Part shown: piece after piece, positions 15,288 through 23,820 of the stretch
Layout: every line of letters starts with the position of its first letter
How positions within the stretch are numbered: the first letter of the stretch is position 1
The notes under the pieces: model-generated
Seen by the model: only the letters and a program-made list of their open reading frames with translations
Told to the model about the DNA's origin: nothing
Databases searched by the model: none
Translations under genes and position numbers: made by a program
Assembly: GCA_964518335.1 (NCBI GenBank)
Contig: CAZFDT010000029.1
Location: forward strand, 1 to 59,276
DNA: 59,276 nucleotides
From: CAZFDT01 sp964518335
GTDB taxonomy: Bacteria > Planctomycetota > Phycisphaerae > Phycisphaerales > Phycisphaeraceae
Reading direction: 5' to 3'

Positions 15288-17249
15288 ATGCGCATGAGAT
15301 CCCGACTCGACTGGCGTGGGCTTGCCGGATTGAAGTTGCTCGATACCGAGCCGCCCTTCACTGGTGCGACGGGGTACGAGGCGGCGGATGTCGGCGTGGG
15401 GTTGCAGTGCAGCGTGACACCCGGTCAGCTCACGGCCGGGACGTGGCTCAGCGGCGACCTGTTGCTGGACGGCCGGTTCATTGTGGTGTTCGAGTTGCGC
15501 CTGTTGGAGCGGGGCGAGGATGCGAGGCCGTTCCGACTGGTGTTCGGGCTGCAGCCGCAGTGCGGCGCCCGGCTGCGGTTTTCGCTGGCGCACCTGTCGC
15601 TGAACCGCTGGATGCTCGAGCGTGAGGGCGGGCTGCTCAAGCCGATGTGCTATGGCCATGCCGTGCAACCGGAGCGGGTGGAGCGACTGGAGCTGCGCGT
15701 GCTTCGCAAGGCGGCCGGCGTGGCGCGGTGGTGGATGACGCCGTTGCGTGCGACGCGGCGGGCGCCCACGAAGCTGGCCCGGCCGGCGCTGCCCTGCGGC
15801 CCGCTGCTGGACGACATGGGGCAGAGCACGCTGCACGACTGGCCCGGTCGCACACGCGACACGGACGAGCTGGCGCGGCGCCTGAAGCTGCAGTTGACCG
15901 TCGCCCCACGACAGGCGTGGCCCGCCACGTGGTCGCGCTGGGGCGGGTGGACCGCCAAGCCCTTTCAGGCGACCGGCTACTTTCGCGCCGAGCATGACGG
16001 GCGGCGATGGTGGCTGGTCGATCCCGACGGATTGGCGTTCTGGTCGGCGGGGTGCGATTGCGTGCGCGGCTCGATCGACACGAACATCCGGGGTCTGCGC
16101 GCCGCCCTGTCGTCGCGGCCGCGCGGCGCGGCGGGTCGGGCCGACTTTTTCGCAGCCAACTTCAAGCGGGCATTCGGACGCCATGCCGCCCGGCACTGGG
16201 GCACGATCGCCCTGGCCGAGCTGAGGCGCATCGGATTCAACACCATCGGCAACTGGTCGGACGAGTCCATCGCGCGGGGCGGATTCCCGTACGTTCACCC
16301 GATGAAGCACACGGTCGGCACGACCCCGCTGGTGTTCCGCGACTTTCCCGATGTGTTCGATCCTCGCTTTGCCGAGGATGCCCGGACGTTCGCCGGTCAA
16401 CTGCGCGACACGGCGGAGGATCGGGCCTTGATCGGCTATTTCCTGATGAACGAGCCGACGTGGGGCTTTGCCGAGCAGACGCCCGCCGAAGGCATGCTGC
16501 TGAACACGGATGCGTGCCACAGTCGCCATGCCCTGGCGACCGAGCTGCGCAGCCGCTACGTCACAGACGCTGCACTTGCCCAGGCGTGGGGCATGGACGT
16601 GACAATCGACCGCGTGGCCCAGGGGCGATGGCGCGAGCTTCGTCTCAGCGACGCCGGCCGCGCCGACCTGGCCGCATTCAGCACGCGGATGGTGCGGCGA
16701 CTTTTCGACACGCTCAGCGCCGCCTGTCGGCAGGTCGATCCGAATCACATGAACCTGGGCGCCCGCTACTACAAGGTCCCCCCCGACTGGGCCCTGGCGG
16801 GCATGACCAGCTTCGATTGCTTCAGCGTCAACGGCTATGCGCAGCGAATCGACCACGCCGGGATCACGCGCATCGCCGAGGTGGCCCGCCGACCGGTGAT
16901 GATCGGCGAGTTTCATTTCGGGGCCCTGGACGTGGGCCTGCCCGCCAGCGGAATCGGTCACGTGCCCGATCAGGCCGCACGAGGCGCCGCGTACCGCGTC
17001 TATGTCGAGGACGCCGCCGCCGACCCCAACTGCGTCGGCGCACACTGGTTCACGCTGTACGACCAGTCGGCGCTGGGACGATTCGACGGCGAGAACTACA
17101 ACGTTGGCTTCCTGGACGTGTGCCACCGGCCCTACGACGAGCTGTGCGAGGCGGCCCGGTTGACGCACGAGCGGCTGTACGCCGTCGCCGACGGCCAGAC
17201 GACGCCGTGGTCGCATGCTCCTGCTCACTTGCCGTTGCTGTTCCTGTAG
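15288..17249 (+). CDS. beta-agarase-like glycoside hydrolase (GH50-type TIM barrel)
   Basis: About 653 residues. The N-terminal 210 residues look like a beta-sandwich accessory domain. Then comes a segment typical of agarase-like enzymes, 'GYFRAEHDGRRWWLVDPDGL', followed by a (beta/alpha)8 barrel with 'GFNTIGNWSDESI', the probable acid/base Glu in 'YFLMNEPTWGFA' and the probable nucleophile in 'RPVMIGEFHFGALDVG', plus 'GAHWFTLYDQSALGRFDGEN'. No clear signal peptide is seen, so the site of action is uncertain. The substrate (agarose-like or other beta-galactan) is inferred from family resemblance only. The ATG choice among 15168, 15288 and 15294 is uncertain; the TIM-barrel core is unaffected. 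Confidence 0.72.
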   Translation: MRMRSRLDWRGLAGLKLLDTEPPFTGATGYEAADVGVGLQCSVTPGQLTAGTWLSGDLLLDGRFIVVFELRLLERGEDARPFRLVFGLQPQCGARLRFSLAHLSLNRWMLEREGGLLKPMCYGHAVQPERVERLELRVLRKAAGVARWWMTPLRATRRAPTKLARPALPCGPLLDDMGQSTLHDWPGRTRDTDELARRLKLQLTVAPRQAWPATWSRWGGWTAKPFQATGYFRAEHDGRRWWLVDPDGLAFWSAGCDCVRGSIDTNIRGLRAALSSRPRGAAGRADFFAANFKRAFGRHAARHWGTIALAELRRIGFNTIGNWSDESIARGGFPYVHPMKHTVGTTPLVFRDFPDVFDPRFAEDARTFAGQLRDTAEDRALIGYFLMNEPTWGFAEQTPAEGMLLNTDACHSRHALATELRSRYVTDAALAQAWGMDVTIDRVAQGRWRELRLSDAGRADLAAFSTRMVRRLFDTLSAACRQVDPNHMNLGARYYKVPPDWALAGMTSFDCFSVNGYAQRIDHAGITRIAEVARRPVMIGEFHFGALDVGLPASGIGHVPDQAARGAAYRVYVEDAAADPNCVGAHWFTLYDQSALGRFDGENYNVGFLDVCHRPYDELCEAARLTHERLYAVADGQTTPWSHAPAHLPLLFL

Positions 17250-17392
17250 CTGGTCGCGGCAGACCGTCGCGCCCTGCAATACGCGAAAGCGACCAGGCGT
17301 TACACAGAGAGTATCGCCCTCGCGCCGCATGTGGCGGCGGGGATCGACGATACGTCACCGGAAGAAGCGGGCAACCCGCCAAGGAGTTTGAA

Positions 17393-17776
17393 ATGGTTCT
17401 GTCGATGCGTCGAAGCGTGTGGATGTCGTTGCTGGCAGGCATGCTGGCGCTGCCGTTGGCGCTGGCGGTGGCGGAGGACGGGCCCAAGCCCACGGACGAA
17501 GCCAAACCCAAACAGAAGGAGCCCAGGGAGGCGAAGGCCAGGGAGATCAAGGTTGCCGGCGTCTATGCCAAGCTCGATCTGAGCGACGAGCAGAAGCAGA
17601 AGATCAAGGCCATTCAGGATGACATCCGCGAGCAGATGAAGAAGCTCCGCGAAGAGGAGCAGGCACGCATCGATGAGGTCCTCACCGCCGAGCAGAAGCG
17701 TCAGCTCGAGGAGCACAAGCCCGAGCCCAAGCAGCCCAAGGCCGCCAAGGAAGCCGAGGGCAAAGCCCGGAACTGA
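17393..17776 (+). CDS. Spy/CpxP-like exported protein, paralogue 1
   Basis: 127 residues. A signal peptide ('SLLAGMLALPLALAVAEDG') is followed by a highly charged helical mature part with the LTxxQ-like pattern 'KLDLSDEQKQKIKAIQ' and 'VLTAEQKRQLEE'. This is the signature of periplasmic Spy/CpxP-like chaperone or metal-resistance adaptor proteins. The start is set by AAGGAG before ATG. A second copy lies 330 bases downstream, and the two share order of elements from signal peptide to LTxEQ. Confidence 0.8.
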   Translation: MVLSMRRSVWMSLLAGMLALPLALAVAEDGPKPTDEAKPKQKEPREAKAREIKVAGVYAKLDLSDEQKQKIKAIQDDIREQMKKLREEEQARIDEVLTAEQKRQLEEHKPEPKQPKAAKEAEGKARN

Positions 17777-17801
17777 ACCGCCTGCGACAACCAAGCGCGA
17801 C

Positions 17802-17832
17802 ACAAGGCCCGGCCATCATGGTCGGGCCTTGT
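17802..17832 (+). terminator. stem-loop after Spy-like gene 1
   Basis: ACAAGGCCCG and CGGGCCTTGT form a ten-base perfect stem with the interior able to pair further (GCCATCATGGT). It lies 25 bases after the stop. There is no U-tract, so intrinsic termination is probable but not certain. Confidence 0.6.
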
Positions 17833-17890
17833 CACTATGGGGTCTGCCTGAAACTCCGGGGGAGGCGCATAACGGCTGGCGGAGGCCTTT

Positions 17891-17969
17891 CTGCTCGTAC
17901 CTCGTACTCGTCATCGTGACCCGCCGCGACCACCGGGTGTGGACGAGCACGAATGCGAGCACGAGCAAC
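17891..17969 (+). repeat. CTCGTACTCGTCATCG repeat plus GAGCACGA repeat units
   Basis: The intergenic space between the two Spy-like genes contains CCTCGTACTCGTCATCG, also present at 14471 on the other strand, then GAGCACGAATGCGAGCACGA. The remainder of 17833-18105 shows no gene. Confidence 0.5.
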
Positions 17970-18105
17970 CAGTCCCGGACTTTTGCAGAACCCCCCCCAC
18001 CCTTGTCGATTCGTGCGCCCTCTGGTGCAATCGCCGACGCGCAGGTACGATAGGTGCCTTGTGGTCGTCCCGGTGGTTCACCATCCCTTTCAAAGGAGTC
18101 GGCCC

Positions 18106-18483
18106 ATGAAGAGCAAGTTCCGTACGAGTGTGTTGGCGTCGCTGGCGGCGGTGCTGCTGGCCCTGCCTCTGGCGCTGGCGTTGGCGGAGGACGACGCCAA
18201 GGCCAAGCCCGACAAGATCACCGGGCCCTACAACAAGCTGGACCTCAGCAGTGAGCAGCGCGCCAAGATCGCCGCGATCCAGGCGGAGACGGTGGAGAAG
18301 ATCAAGGCCCTGCGTCACGCCGAGTCCGAGCAGATCATGGCCGTGCTGACGCCCGAGCAGAAGGCTCGCGTCGAGGCCATGCGACAGGAAGAAAAGGCCG
18401 CCAAGGAAGCCAAGGAGCAGGGCAAGGCCGACAAGAAGCCGGACAAGCCGGATCACGGCAAGGACGACGGGCACGGCCACTGA
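18106..18483 (+). CDS. Spy/CpxP-like exported protein, paralogue 2
   Basis: 125 residues. Signal peptide 'LAAVLLALPLALALAEDDA', then 'YNKLDLSSEQRAKIAAIQ' and 'VLTPEQKARVEAMRQEEK', so two LTxEQ-type helical motifs as in paralogue 1. The C-terminus is Lys/Asp/His-rich and ends 'HGKDDGHGH', a plausible metal-binding tail that paralogue 1 lacks. AAAGGAG before ATG sets the start. Tandem duplication with divergence of the tail is the simplest explanation. Periplasmic chaperone or metal sensing is inferred from the family. Confidence 0.8.
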   Translation: MKSKFRTSVLASLAAVLLALPLALALAEDDAKAKPDKITGPYNKLDLSSEQRAKIAAIQAETVEKIKALRHAESEQIMAVLTPEQKARVEAMRQEEKAAKEAKEQGKADKKPDKPDHGKDDGHGH

Positions 18484-18491
18484 CCCTGCCG

Positions 18492-19679
18492 TCAGACCCG
18501 GCGCAGCGACAGATGCACGATCTCGGCCGGTGCGTGGGTGCGCAGCGGGAACCAGTTCCCCACGCCGTTGCTGACGACCAGCCGCGCGCCGCGCTGTCGG
18601 TACAGCCCGGACCAGTAGCGGAACATCATCGGCCCCGCGCCGAACTCCGGGCTGAGCATCAGTTGCCCCCCGTGGGTGTGACCAGCCAGCGTCAGGGGAA
18701 TGCCGTGGTCCACTGCAGCGTCAAAGGCGTGCGGATGGTGCGCCAGCAGGATCGGAAAAGCATCCCGATCGCGCAGGGCGGCGACCTGCCGCACGTGGTG
18801 ATCCACGCCCATGCCTGATCCGCGGTAGTGCCAGCGGATGCCCAGGATCTGCACCGGCTCGCCGCGCACGGCAACGGTGGCAGCCTCGTCCAGCAGCAGC
18901 GGCAACCCCGCGGCACGCAGCGACTGCTCGAACGCCTCGCGACCCTCGAATAGGTCGTGGTTGCCCTCGACCACAAACAGCCGGTCAGATCGATCGATGC
19001 GCTTGAGCATGGCGACCGCCTCGGGCACGTCGCGCAGCGAGAAGTCGATGAGATCGCCGGTGAACAGCACCAGATCGGCGTCGAGCCGGTTGGTCTGCGA
19101 GGCGATGCGGTCGAGCACGTCGCCGCGCGTGAACTTGCCCACGTGCGTGTCGCTGAGGTGGGCGATGGTCATGCCGTCGAGCGCCGGCGGCAGGCCGGGA
19201 ATGTCCACGTCGATATGCCGCACGCGGAACCGCCGCTTCTGCGGAATGCTCACGCCCGTCGCGCCCAGCGCCAGCACCATCGGCGCCAGGGCCACTGCAG
19301 CGCCCAGCACCTCGCGTCGCGTGGGGCCTGTCGCGGCCTCGGCCACGCCGCCGCGACGGATGCGGCCGATCGATGCCGCCACACGCCACGCCGCCGTTGC
19401 CGCCATCAGCGGAACCGCCACACCCGGCAGCACGATCATGCCCCACAGCATCAGCCCCGCCGTCCACCACGATGGCGGCCCCACCGACCACCCGTTGAAC
19501 CGCACCATGAAAAACCCCGCCAGCCCCACCACAAACGCCAACGCATACGCCGCGACCACCCCGCGCCACCACCGCCCACCCGGCAACGCCCGCACCCGCG
19601 CGTCCGCCCACCACCACCACGCCAGCGTCAGCAACGGCATGCCCCACACAATCGACAAAAAGACCCATGAAAATCGCAT
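18492..19679 (-). CDS. membrane-anchored metallophosphoesterase (YkuE/YaeI-like)
   Basis: 395 residues. Three or four N-terminal hydrophobic segments span roughly residues 1-100, then a twin-arginine-like 'TRREVLGAAVALAPMVLALG' segment, then the calcineurin-like domain with all five metal motifs: 'IAHLSDTHVG', 'FTGDLIDF', 'VEGNHDLFEG', 'LAHHPHAF' and 'LAGHTHGGQL'. Relatives cleave phosphodiester or pyrophosphate bonds in lipids such as UDP-diacylglucosamine. The exact substrate is unknown. It is divergent from the polyketide-like cluster, with 269 bases between the start codons that must contain both promoters. Confidence 0.85.
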   Translation of the reverse strand: MRFSWVFLSIVWGMPLLTLAWWWWADARVRALPGGRWWRGVVAAYALAFVVGLAGFFMVRFNGWSVGPPSWWTAGLMLWGMIVLPGVAVPLMAATAAWRVAASIGRIRRGGVAEAATGPTRREVLGAAVALAPMVLALGATGVSIPQKRRFRVRHIDVDIPGLPPALDGMTIAHLSDTHVGKFTRGDVLDRIASQTNRLDADLVLFTGDLIDFSLRDVPEAVAMLKRIDRSDRLFVVEGNHDLFEGREAFEQSLRAAGLPLLLDEAATVAVRGEPVQILGIRWHYRGSGMGVDHHVRQVAALRDRDAFPILLAHHPHAFDAAVDHGIPLTLAGHTHGGQLMLSPEFGAGPMMFRYWSGLYRQRGARLVVSNGVGNWFPLRTHAPAEIVHLSLRRV

Positions 19680-19948
19680 CCCACCATCTTAGGCCCTCCA
19701 ATCACCCTTTTGAAGCACACACGCCGGCATCTCCCGAGCGATCGCCATCCGCCGATGAACGCGCATGCCGCAACGATGCAGGCGCAATCGCCCCCCCGGT
19801 TGAGAAGGTCAGCAGCAGGAAGTACGAGTGCGACGCCGACAGCAGCCGCTTGCGGCTTAGTGATCCGGCCGCCGATGACGTCGGGGCGTGCCGTCATTGT
19901 TGAAACTTGGCACTGGCCAGATGCCGCCGCTTCGGCGATCATCGTGGC
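19680..19948. other. divergent intergenic region before the lolA-led cluster
   Basis: 269 bases separating the phosphoesterase start from the first cluster gene. No convincing -35/-10 pair was found on the plus strand and no small carrier-protein gene with a DSL motif is present. It is the expected location of the cluster promoter. Confidence 0.5.
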
Positions 19949-20632
19949 ATGGCGCGATGGTTCCTGCTGACGACCTGGTGTGTGCTGACGGCGGCGTGGG
20001 CCGAGCCGCCGGCCGACGTGGACCCTCACCTGTGGGACCAACTGCAAAAGTTGGAGGACAGACGGGGCGCTGTCGAAGACCTCTCGGCGCGATTCGTGCA
20101 GGAACGCTTCACGCCGCTGCTGCGAAAGCCCATTCGATCCGAGGGCACGGTGCGCCTCAAGAGCACGCAGATGCGCTGGGAAGTGCTCGAGCCCACGCGA
20201 AGCGTTGTCCACCTGTCCGACGCGGAGCTGCGCATCTATCTGCCGGAGGACCGGCTGGTCGAGGTTTATCCTGCGCAATCGCGGGCGGGCTGGACGTGGG
20301 GCCTGGCGCCTGAGGCCGAAGCGCTCGCGCGGGCGGGTCGTCTTGAGCGCCTCGATGCGGACGCCGACGAATGCGCCGTGCGCATGACGCCGCGCGATGA
20401 GGCGATGCGCCGGCACGTGGATCACATGGACATCACCCTCGACGTCGCGTCTGGGCTGGTCCGACGCGTCAAGCTGGTCGAAGGCGAGGGCAACGTGACT
20501 GTCATCACGTTTGCGGACATGGCGATCAACACCGGGCTCAAGGATGAAGACGTGGCGCTGGTGCTTCCCGACGACGTGACCATCAGTCGGCCGCTGGGCG
20601 AGCGGGAGCCGTCACCTTCGAGCGCGGAATGA
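19949..20632 (+). CDS. LolA-like outer-membrane lipoprotein carrier
   Basis: 227 residues. Signal peptide 'FLLTTWCVLTAAWAEPP' then a LolA-type beta-barrel pattern: 'LSARFVQERFTPLLRKPIRS', 'GTVRLKSTQMRWEVLEP', 'YPAQSRAGW', and 'DITLDVASGLVRRVKLVEGE'. Canonical LolA ferries lipoproteins through the periplasm. LolA paralogues are also standard members of aryl-polyene and flexirubin clusters, where they are thought to move the lipid product. The gene is first in a run of overlapping genes with an acyltransferase, ketosynthase and MMPL exporter, which favours the specialised role. The next gene begins four bases after its stop. Confidence 0.8.
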   Translation: MARWFLLTTWCVLTAAWAEPPADVDPHLWDQLQKLEDRRGAVEDLSARFVQERFTPLLRKPIRSEGTVRLKSTQMRWEVLEPTRSVVHLSDAELRIYLPEDRLVEVYPAQSRAGWTWGLAPEAEALARAGRLERLDADADECAVRMTPRDEAMRRHVDHMDITLDVASGLVRRVKLVEGEGNVTVITFADMAINTGLKDEDVALVLPDDVTISRPLGEREPSPSSAE

Positions 20633-20636
20633 ACGG

Positions 20637-21617
20637 ATGCAGACAGCGACGATGAGAGCAGTTGTGGCCGATCAGCGCGGGTCCGTGACGGATGCTGACC
20701 GGTGGCGGCATGCGCGCCCGACGTTGCGCGACCGTTGTGCCCGGTTCTGGCTGTGGCTTCTGATGGCCAGCTCGCGCCGGATGCCGTGGCTGGCGGCGAC
20801 GACGCGCCCGGTCTGGGTCTGGGGCGCGTGGCTCTGCTCCCCGGTCCTGCGATCGATCACCACGGACAACGCCCGGTGGCTGCTGGGCCTCCAGTCCACT
20901 GCAGCACAGCGCCGCCGGCTGGGCCGCGCCGTCGTCAACCAGTTCTTCCTGTTCATGCACGACGTGGCTCGCGGCGCATCGCTCAGTCCTGATGCGCTGC
21001 GAGCCCAGATCGACGCGGTCGAGGGCGACGAGCATTTCGACGCGGCCCGACGACTGGGGCGCGGCCTGATCGTCGCCACCGCCCATCTGGGATCGTACGA
21101 GGTCGGCATGGCGGCACTGCGCGAGCGTGACCGCGGCCCCATCCACGTGCTCTTCCAACGCGATCGGCTCGATCAGTTCGACCGCCTGCGCGAACAACTG
21201 CATCGCAAGCTGAGCATTACCGACGCGCGGCTGGAGGACGGCTTGGTGACGTGGTCGCGCCTGCGCGACGCGCTGCGGCGCAACGAGGTGGTCGTCCTGC
21301 AGGCCGACCGTGTCATGCCCGGCCAGAAGGGCCGAACCGTTCCGTTCTTCGGCGGCACGGCGCGGTTTCCCACCGGGCCGACGCGATTGGCGTCCATGAC
21401 CGGGGCGCCGATCGTCCCGATCTTCACCGTGCGCCGCTGCGACGGGCGCGTGCGCATCGTCATTCACGAGGCCATCCCCGTCGCCGCCGACGACGACGCC
21501 CAGCGATCCGCCATGCTGCAGTTGACGGGCGCCATCGAGCGGCAGGTTCGGGCGGCGCCGCATCAGTGGCTGGCGCTGCACCGGCCCTGGCGCCACAGCG
21601 GAGAAGGCGATGACTGA
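20637..21617 (+). CDS. LpxL/HtrB-like lysophospholipid acyltransferase
   Basis: 326 residues. The catalytic HX4E motif of the LPLAT family is visible in 'ATAHLGSYEVGMAAL' at about residue 148. It is followed by the binding motif 'VVVLQADRVMPGQKG', then 'VPFFGGTARFPTGPTRLA', typical of lipid A late acyltransferases. One hydrophobic stretch near residues 36-70 may anchor it to the inner membrane. In aryl-polyene-type clusters such enzymes are believed to attach the aryl chain to a lipid. Starts four bases after lolA and overlaps the ketosynthase gene by eight bases. Confidence 0.82.
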   Translation: MQTATMRAVVADQRGSVTDADRWRHARPTLRDRCARFWLWLLMASSRRMPWLAATTRPVWVWGAWLCSPVLRSITTDNARWLLGLQSTAAQRRRLGRAVVNQFFLFMHDVARGASLSPDALRAQIDAVEGDEHFDAARRLGRGLIVATAHLGSYEVGMAALRERDRGPIHVLFQRDRLDQFDRLREQLHRKLSITDARLEDGLVTWSRLRDALRRNEVVVLQADRVMPGQKGRTVPFFGGTARFPTGPTRLASMTGAPIVPIFTVRRCDGRVRIVIHEAIPVAADDDAQRSAMLQLTGAIERQVRAAPHQWLALHRPWRHSGEGDD

Positions 21618-23820
21618 CACCGGCGTGGTCATCACGGGCATGGGGCTGGTCACGCCGCTGGGTCTCGACCTTGCCGCCACGTGGGCCGCGATGTGTGCCG
21701 GCCGCAGCGGCATCGGGCCCCTGACCGCGCTGGAGCAGCCGCCGCGCGACGATCGCGGCGGCGGCCAGGCCCCGCCGTGCCCCGCGAATGCCGCCCTGCC
21801 GCGTGAAGCTCGCTATCTGCGCCGCGCCATCCAGGCGGCGATGCTGGACGCGGGCACGCACGACGACACGTATCCCCCTGAACGTCGCGGCGTCATGCTG
21901 GGCACGACATTGCACGGCATGTCGGCCGCCGGCCGATACTTTCGCCGCGGGGACCCGGCGCTGTTCCGCGACTTCCCCGCTCCCGCGGTGTTGCAGTTGG
22001 CGGTGTCGGGCCTGAGCGTTCGCGGCGGCGCCGCCACGACGTGCTCGGCCTGCTCGTCCGGACTGGGCAGCATCGCCCTGGGCGTCACGCTGTTGCAGGC
22101 CAGCGAACTCGACCTGGTCATTGCCGGCGGGTACGACCCGATCAGCGAATACAGCTATGCCGGGTTCAACAGCCTGCGGCTCATTGCCGACGGACCGGTG
22201 CGGCCGTTTTGCCACAACCGCACCGGCATGAAAGTGAGCGAGGGCTACGGCATCGTCGTGCTGGAGCGACTCGACGACGCGCGCCGCCGCGGCGCGACCA
22301 TTCGTGCGGCGATCCTGGGCTTTGGCGAATCGTCCGACGCACACCATCTCACGCAGCCACAACCTGACGGCGAGGGCATCGCGCGGGCAATCCGCGCCGC
22401 CATGGCCGCGGCAGAGCTGGACCCGAACCAGATCGGCATGATCTGCGCCCACGCCACGGGCACGCTCGACAACGACGGCGCCGAGCACGCCGGCATGGTC
22501 GCCGCGCTGGGCCCACATCTGCGGCAGATACCCTGCGCGGCGATGAAAAGCCAGATCGGGCACACGCTTGGCGGCGCCGGGGCCGTCGAGTTGATCCTCG
22601 CCATCGAGGCCATGCATGCAGGCCGGGTCCCGCCGACGCTCAACGTCAGTGGCGACGCGCTGGCGTTCGACGACCTGCGAGTGGGCGGTCACGTGACGGC
22701 CGCCGCACCGCCGCGAACGTCCATGAACCTGTCGCTGGGCTTTGGCGGCGCCAACACATGCATGCTGACCGGCATGACACCCGCGCCCGCCACGACTCGA
22801 CTCGAACCGCGCGACGTGGTCATCACCGGCGTCGGGATCGTGCTGCCCGGGGCCATCGGCAACGCGGCGATGGCGGCGCTGCTGGCCGATCCGTCCCCGC
22901 CGACCCTTGCCGCCGACACCGGCGCCATCACCGACAACGAGCTGCTGCATCTCATCGATTCGCGTCGCGTCCGCCGCATGAGCGAGTATGTCAAACTCAC
23001 GCTCGCCGCGGTGAGCCTTGCCTGCGATGACGCCGACATCGTCGATCGGCGCGTTTTCGCGGGCGGTTGCAGCGCCATCCTCGGCACATGCCACGGCTCA
23101 GCCAACTACAGCACTGCGTTTTACGAGCAGATCGTGCGAGAGGGGCTCGATGCCGCCAACCCGCTGCTTTTTGCCGAGGGCGTGCCCAACGCGGCGGCGG
23201 CGCACCTGAGCCTGATGCTCGGCGTCAAGGGTCCGTGCCAGACGATCCTGGGCAGCCGCACCAGCGGACTGGACGCCCTGCGCCTGGCGGCCCTGCGCAT
23301 CCGACTGGGCCACTGCAGCAGCGCGATCGTCTCGGCAGGCGAGGAGTTCTGCACGCTGGTGCGCGACGCCTACCGACAGTGCGGCATGAGCCTGCCCTGC
23401 GGCAGCGGCGCGGTCGCCCTGGTGCTGGAGAGCGCCGACGCCGCGCGTTCGCGCGGCGCCAGGCCCCGCGCCGCCCTGCACGCTTGCGCGGCGGCGTCAT
23501 TCAACCCTGACGACGTGCACGCCGGCGTCGAGTCCGCCTGCGCCGCACTGTCGCGCGTCGGGCCGTGCGACCGCGTGTTGACCAGTGGCCCGGGCACATG
23601 GGTCGATCGTGTCGAGGCCGCCGCCATCGACCGTACCGGCAGCCGCGCCGAGGCAGCTCTCCAGGATCGCGTCGCCGAAACGTTCAGCGTCATGCCGCTG
23701 GCTGCGATCGCTGCCGCTCTGCTCGACGGGCGCGACGCGACCGGCACGACAGGTGTATGCTGCACCGACAGTCACGGGCTGTTCGCCGTCGCACGCCTGA
23801 CTGTCGAGGATCGTCGTTGA
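21610..23820 (+). CDS. fused ketosynthase / chain-length-factor-like protein
   Basis: 736 residues made of two consecutive thiolase-fold ketosynthase domains. Domain 1 (about 1-395) has a complete C-H-H triad: Cys148 in 'TCSACSSGLG', His281 in 'HATGT', Lys313/His318 in 'MKSQIGHTLGGAGAVE'. Domain 2 (about 402-736) starts again with 'VVITGVGIVLPG' but has lost the triad: the Cys position is Arg550 in 'LGSRTSGLDAL', and neither His motif is present. This is the KS-CLF arrangement of type II polyketide and aryl-polyene synthases, where the dead partner is normally a separate protein. Here both are in one chain. No frameshift is needed. ACP is not encoded nearby. Confidence 0.88.
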   Translation: MTDTGVVITGMGLVTPLGLDLAATWAAMCAGRSGIGPLTALEQPPRDDRGGGQAPPCPANAALPREARYLRRAIQAAMLDAGTHDDTYPPERRGVMLGTTLHGMSAAGRYFRRGDPALFRDFPAPAVLQLAVSGLSVRGGAATTCSACSSGLGSIALGVTLLQASELDLVIAGGYDPISEYSYAGFNSLRLIADGPVRPFCHNRTGMKVSEGYGIVVLERLDDARRRGATIRAAILGFGESSDAHHLTQPQPDGEGIARAIRAAMAAAELDPNQIGMICAHATGTLDNDGAEHAGMVAALGPHLRQIPCAAMKSQIGHTLGGAGAVELILAIEAMHAGRVPPTLNVSGDALAFDDLRVGGHVTAAAPPRTSMNLSLGFGGANTCMLTGMTPAPATTRLEPRDVVITGVGIVLPGAIGNAAMAALLADPSPPTLAADTGAITDNELLHLIDSRRVRRMSEYVKLTLAAVSLACDDADIVDRRVFAGGCSAILGTCHGSANYSTAFYEQIVREGLDAANPLLFAEGVPNAAAAHLSLMLGVKGPCQTILGSRTSGLDALRLAALRIRLGHCSSAIVSAGEEFCTLVRDAYRQCGMSLPCGSGAVALVLESADAARSRGARPRAALHACAAASFNPDDVHAGVESACAALSRVGPCDRVLTSGPGTWVDRVEAAAIDRTGSRAEAALQDRVAETFSVMPLAAIAAALLDGRDATGTTGVCCTDSHGLFAVARLTVEDRR

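Noticed and set aside
19907..19940. TGGCAC...GATGC resembling a sigma-54 promoter before lolA
   Set aside because: The GC dinucleotide is two bases too far from the GG element, and no activator gene is nearby.
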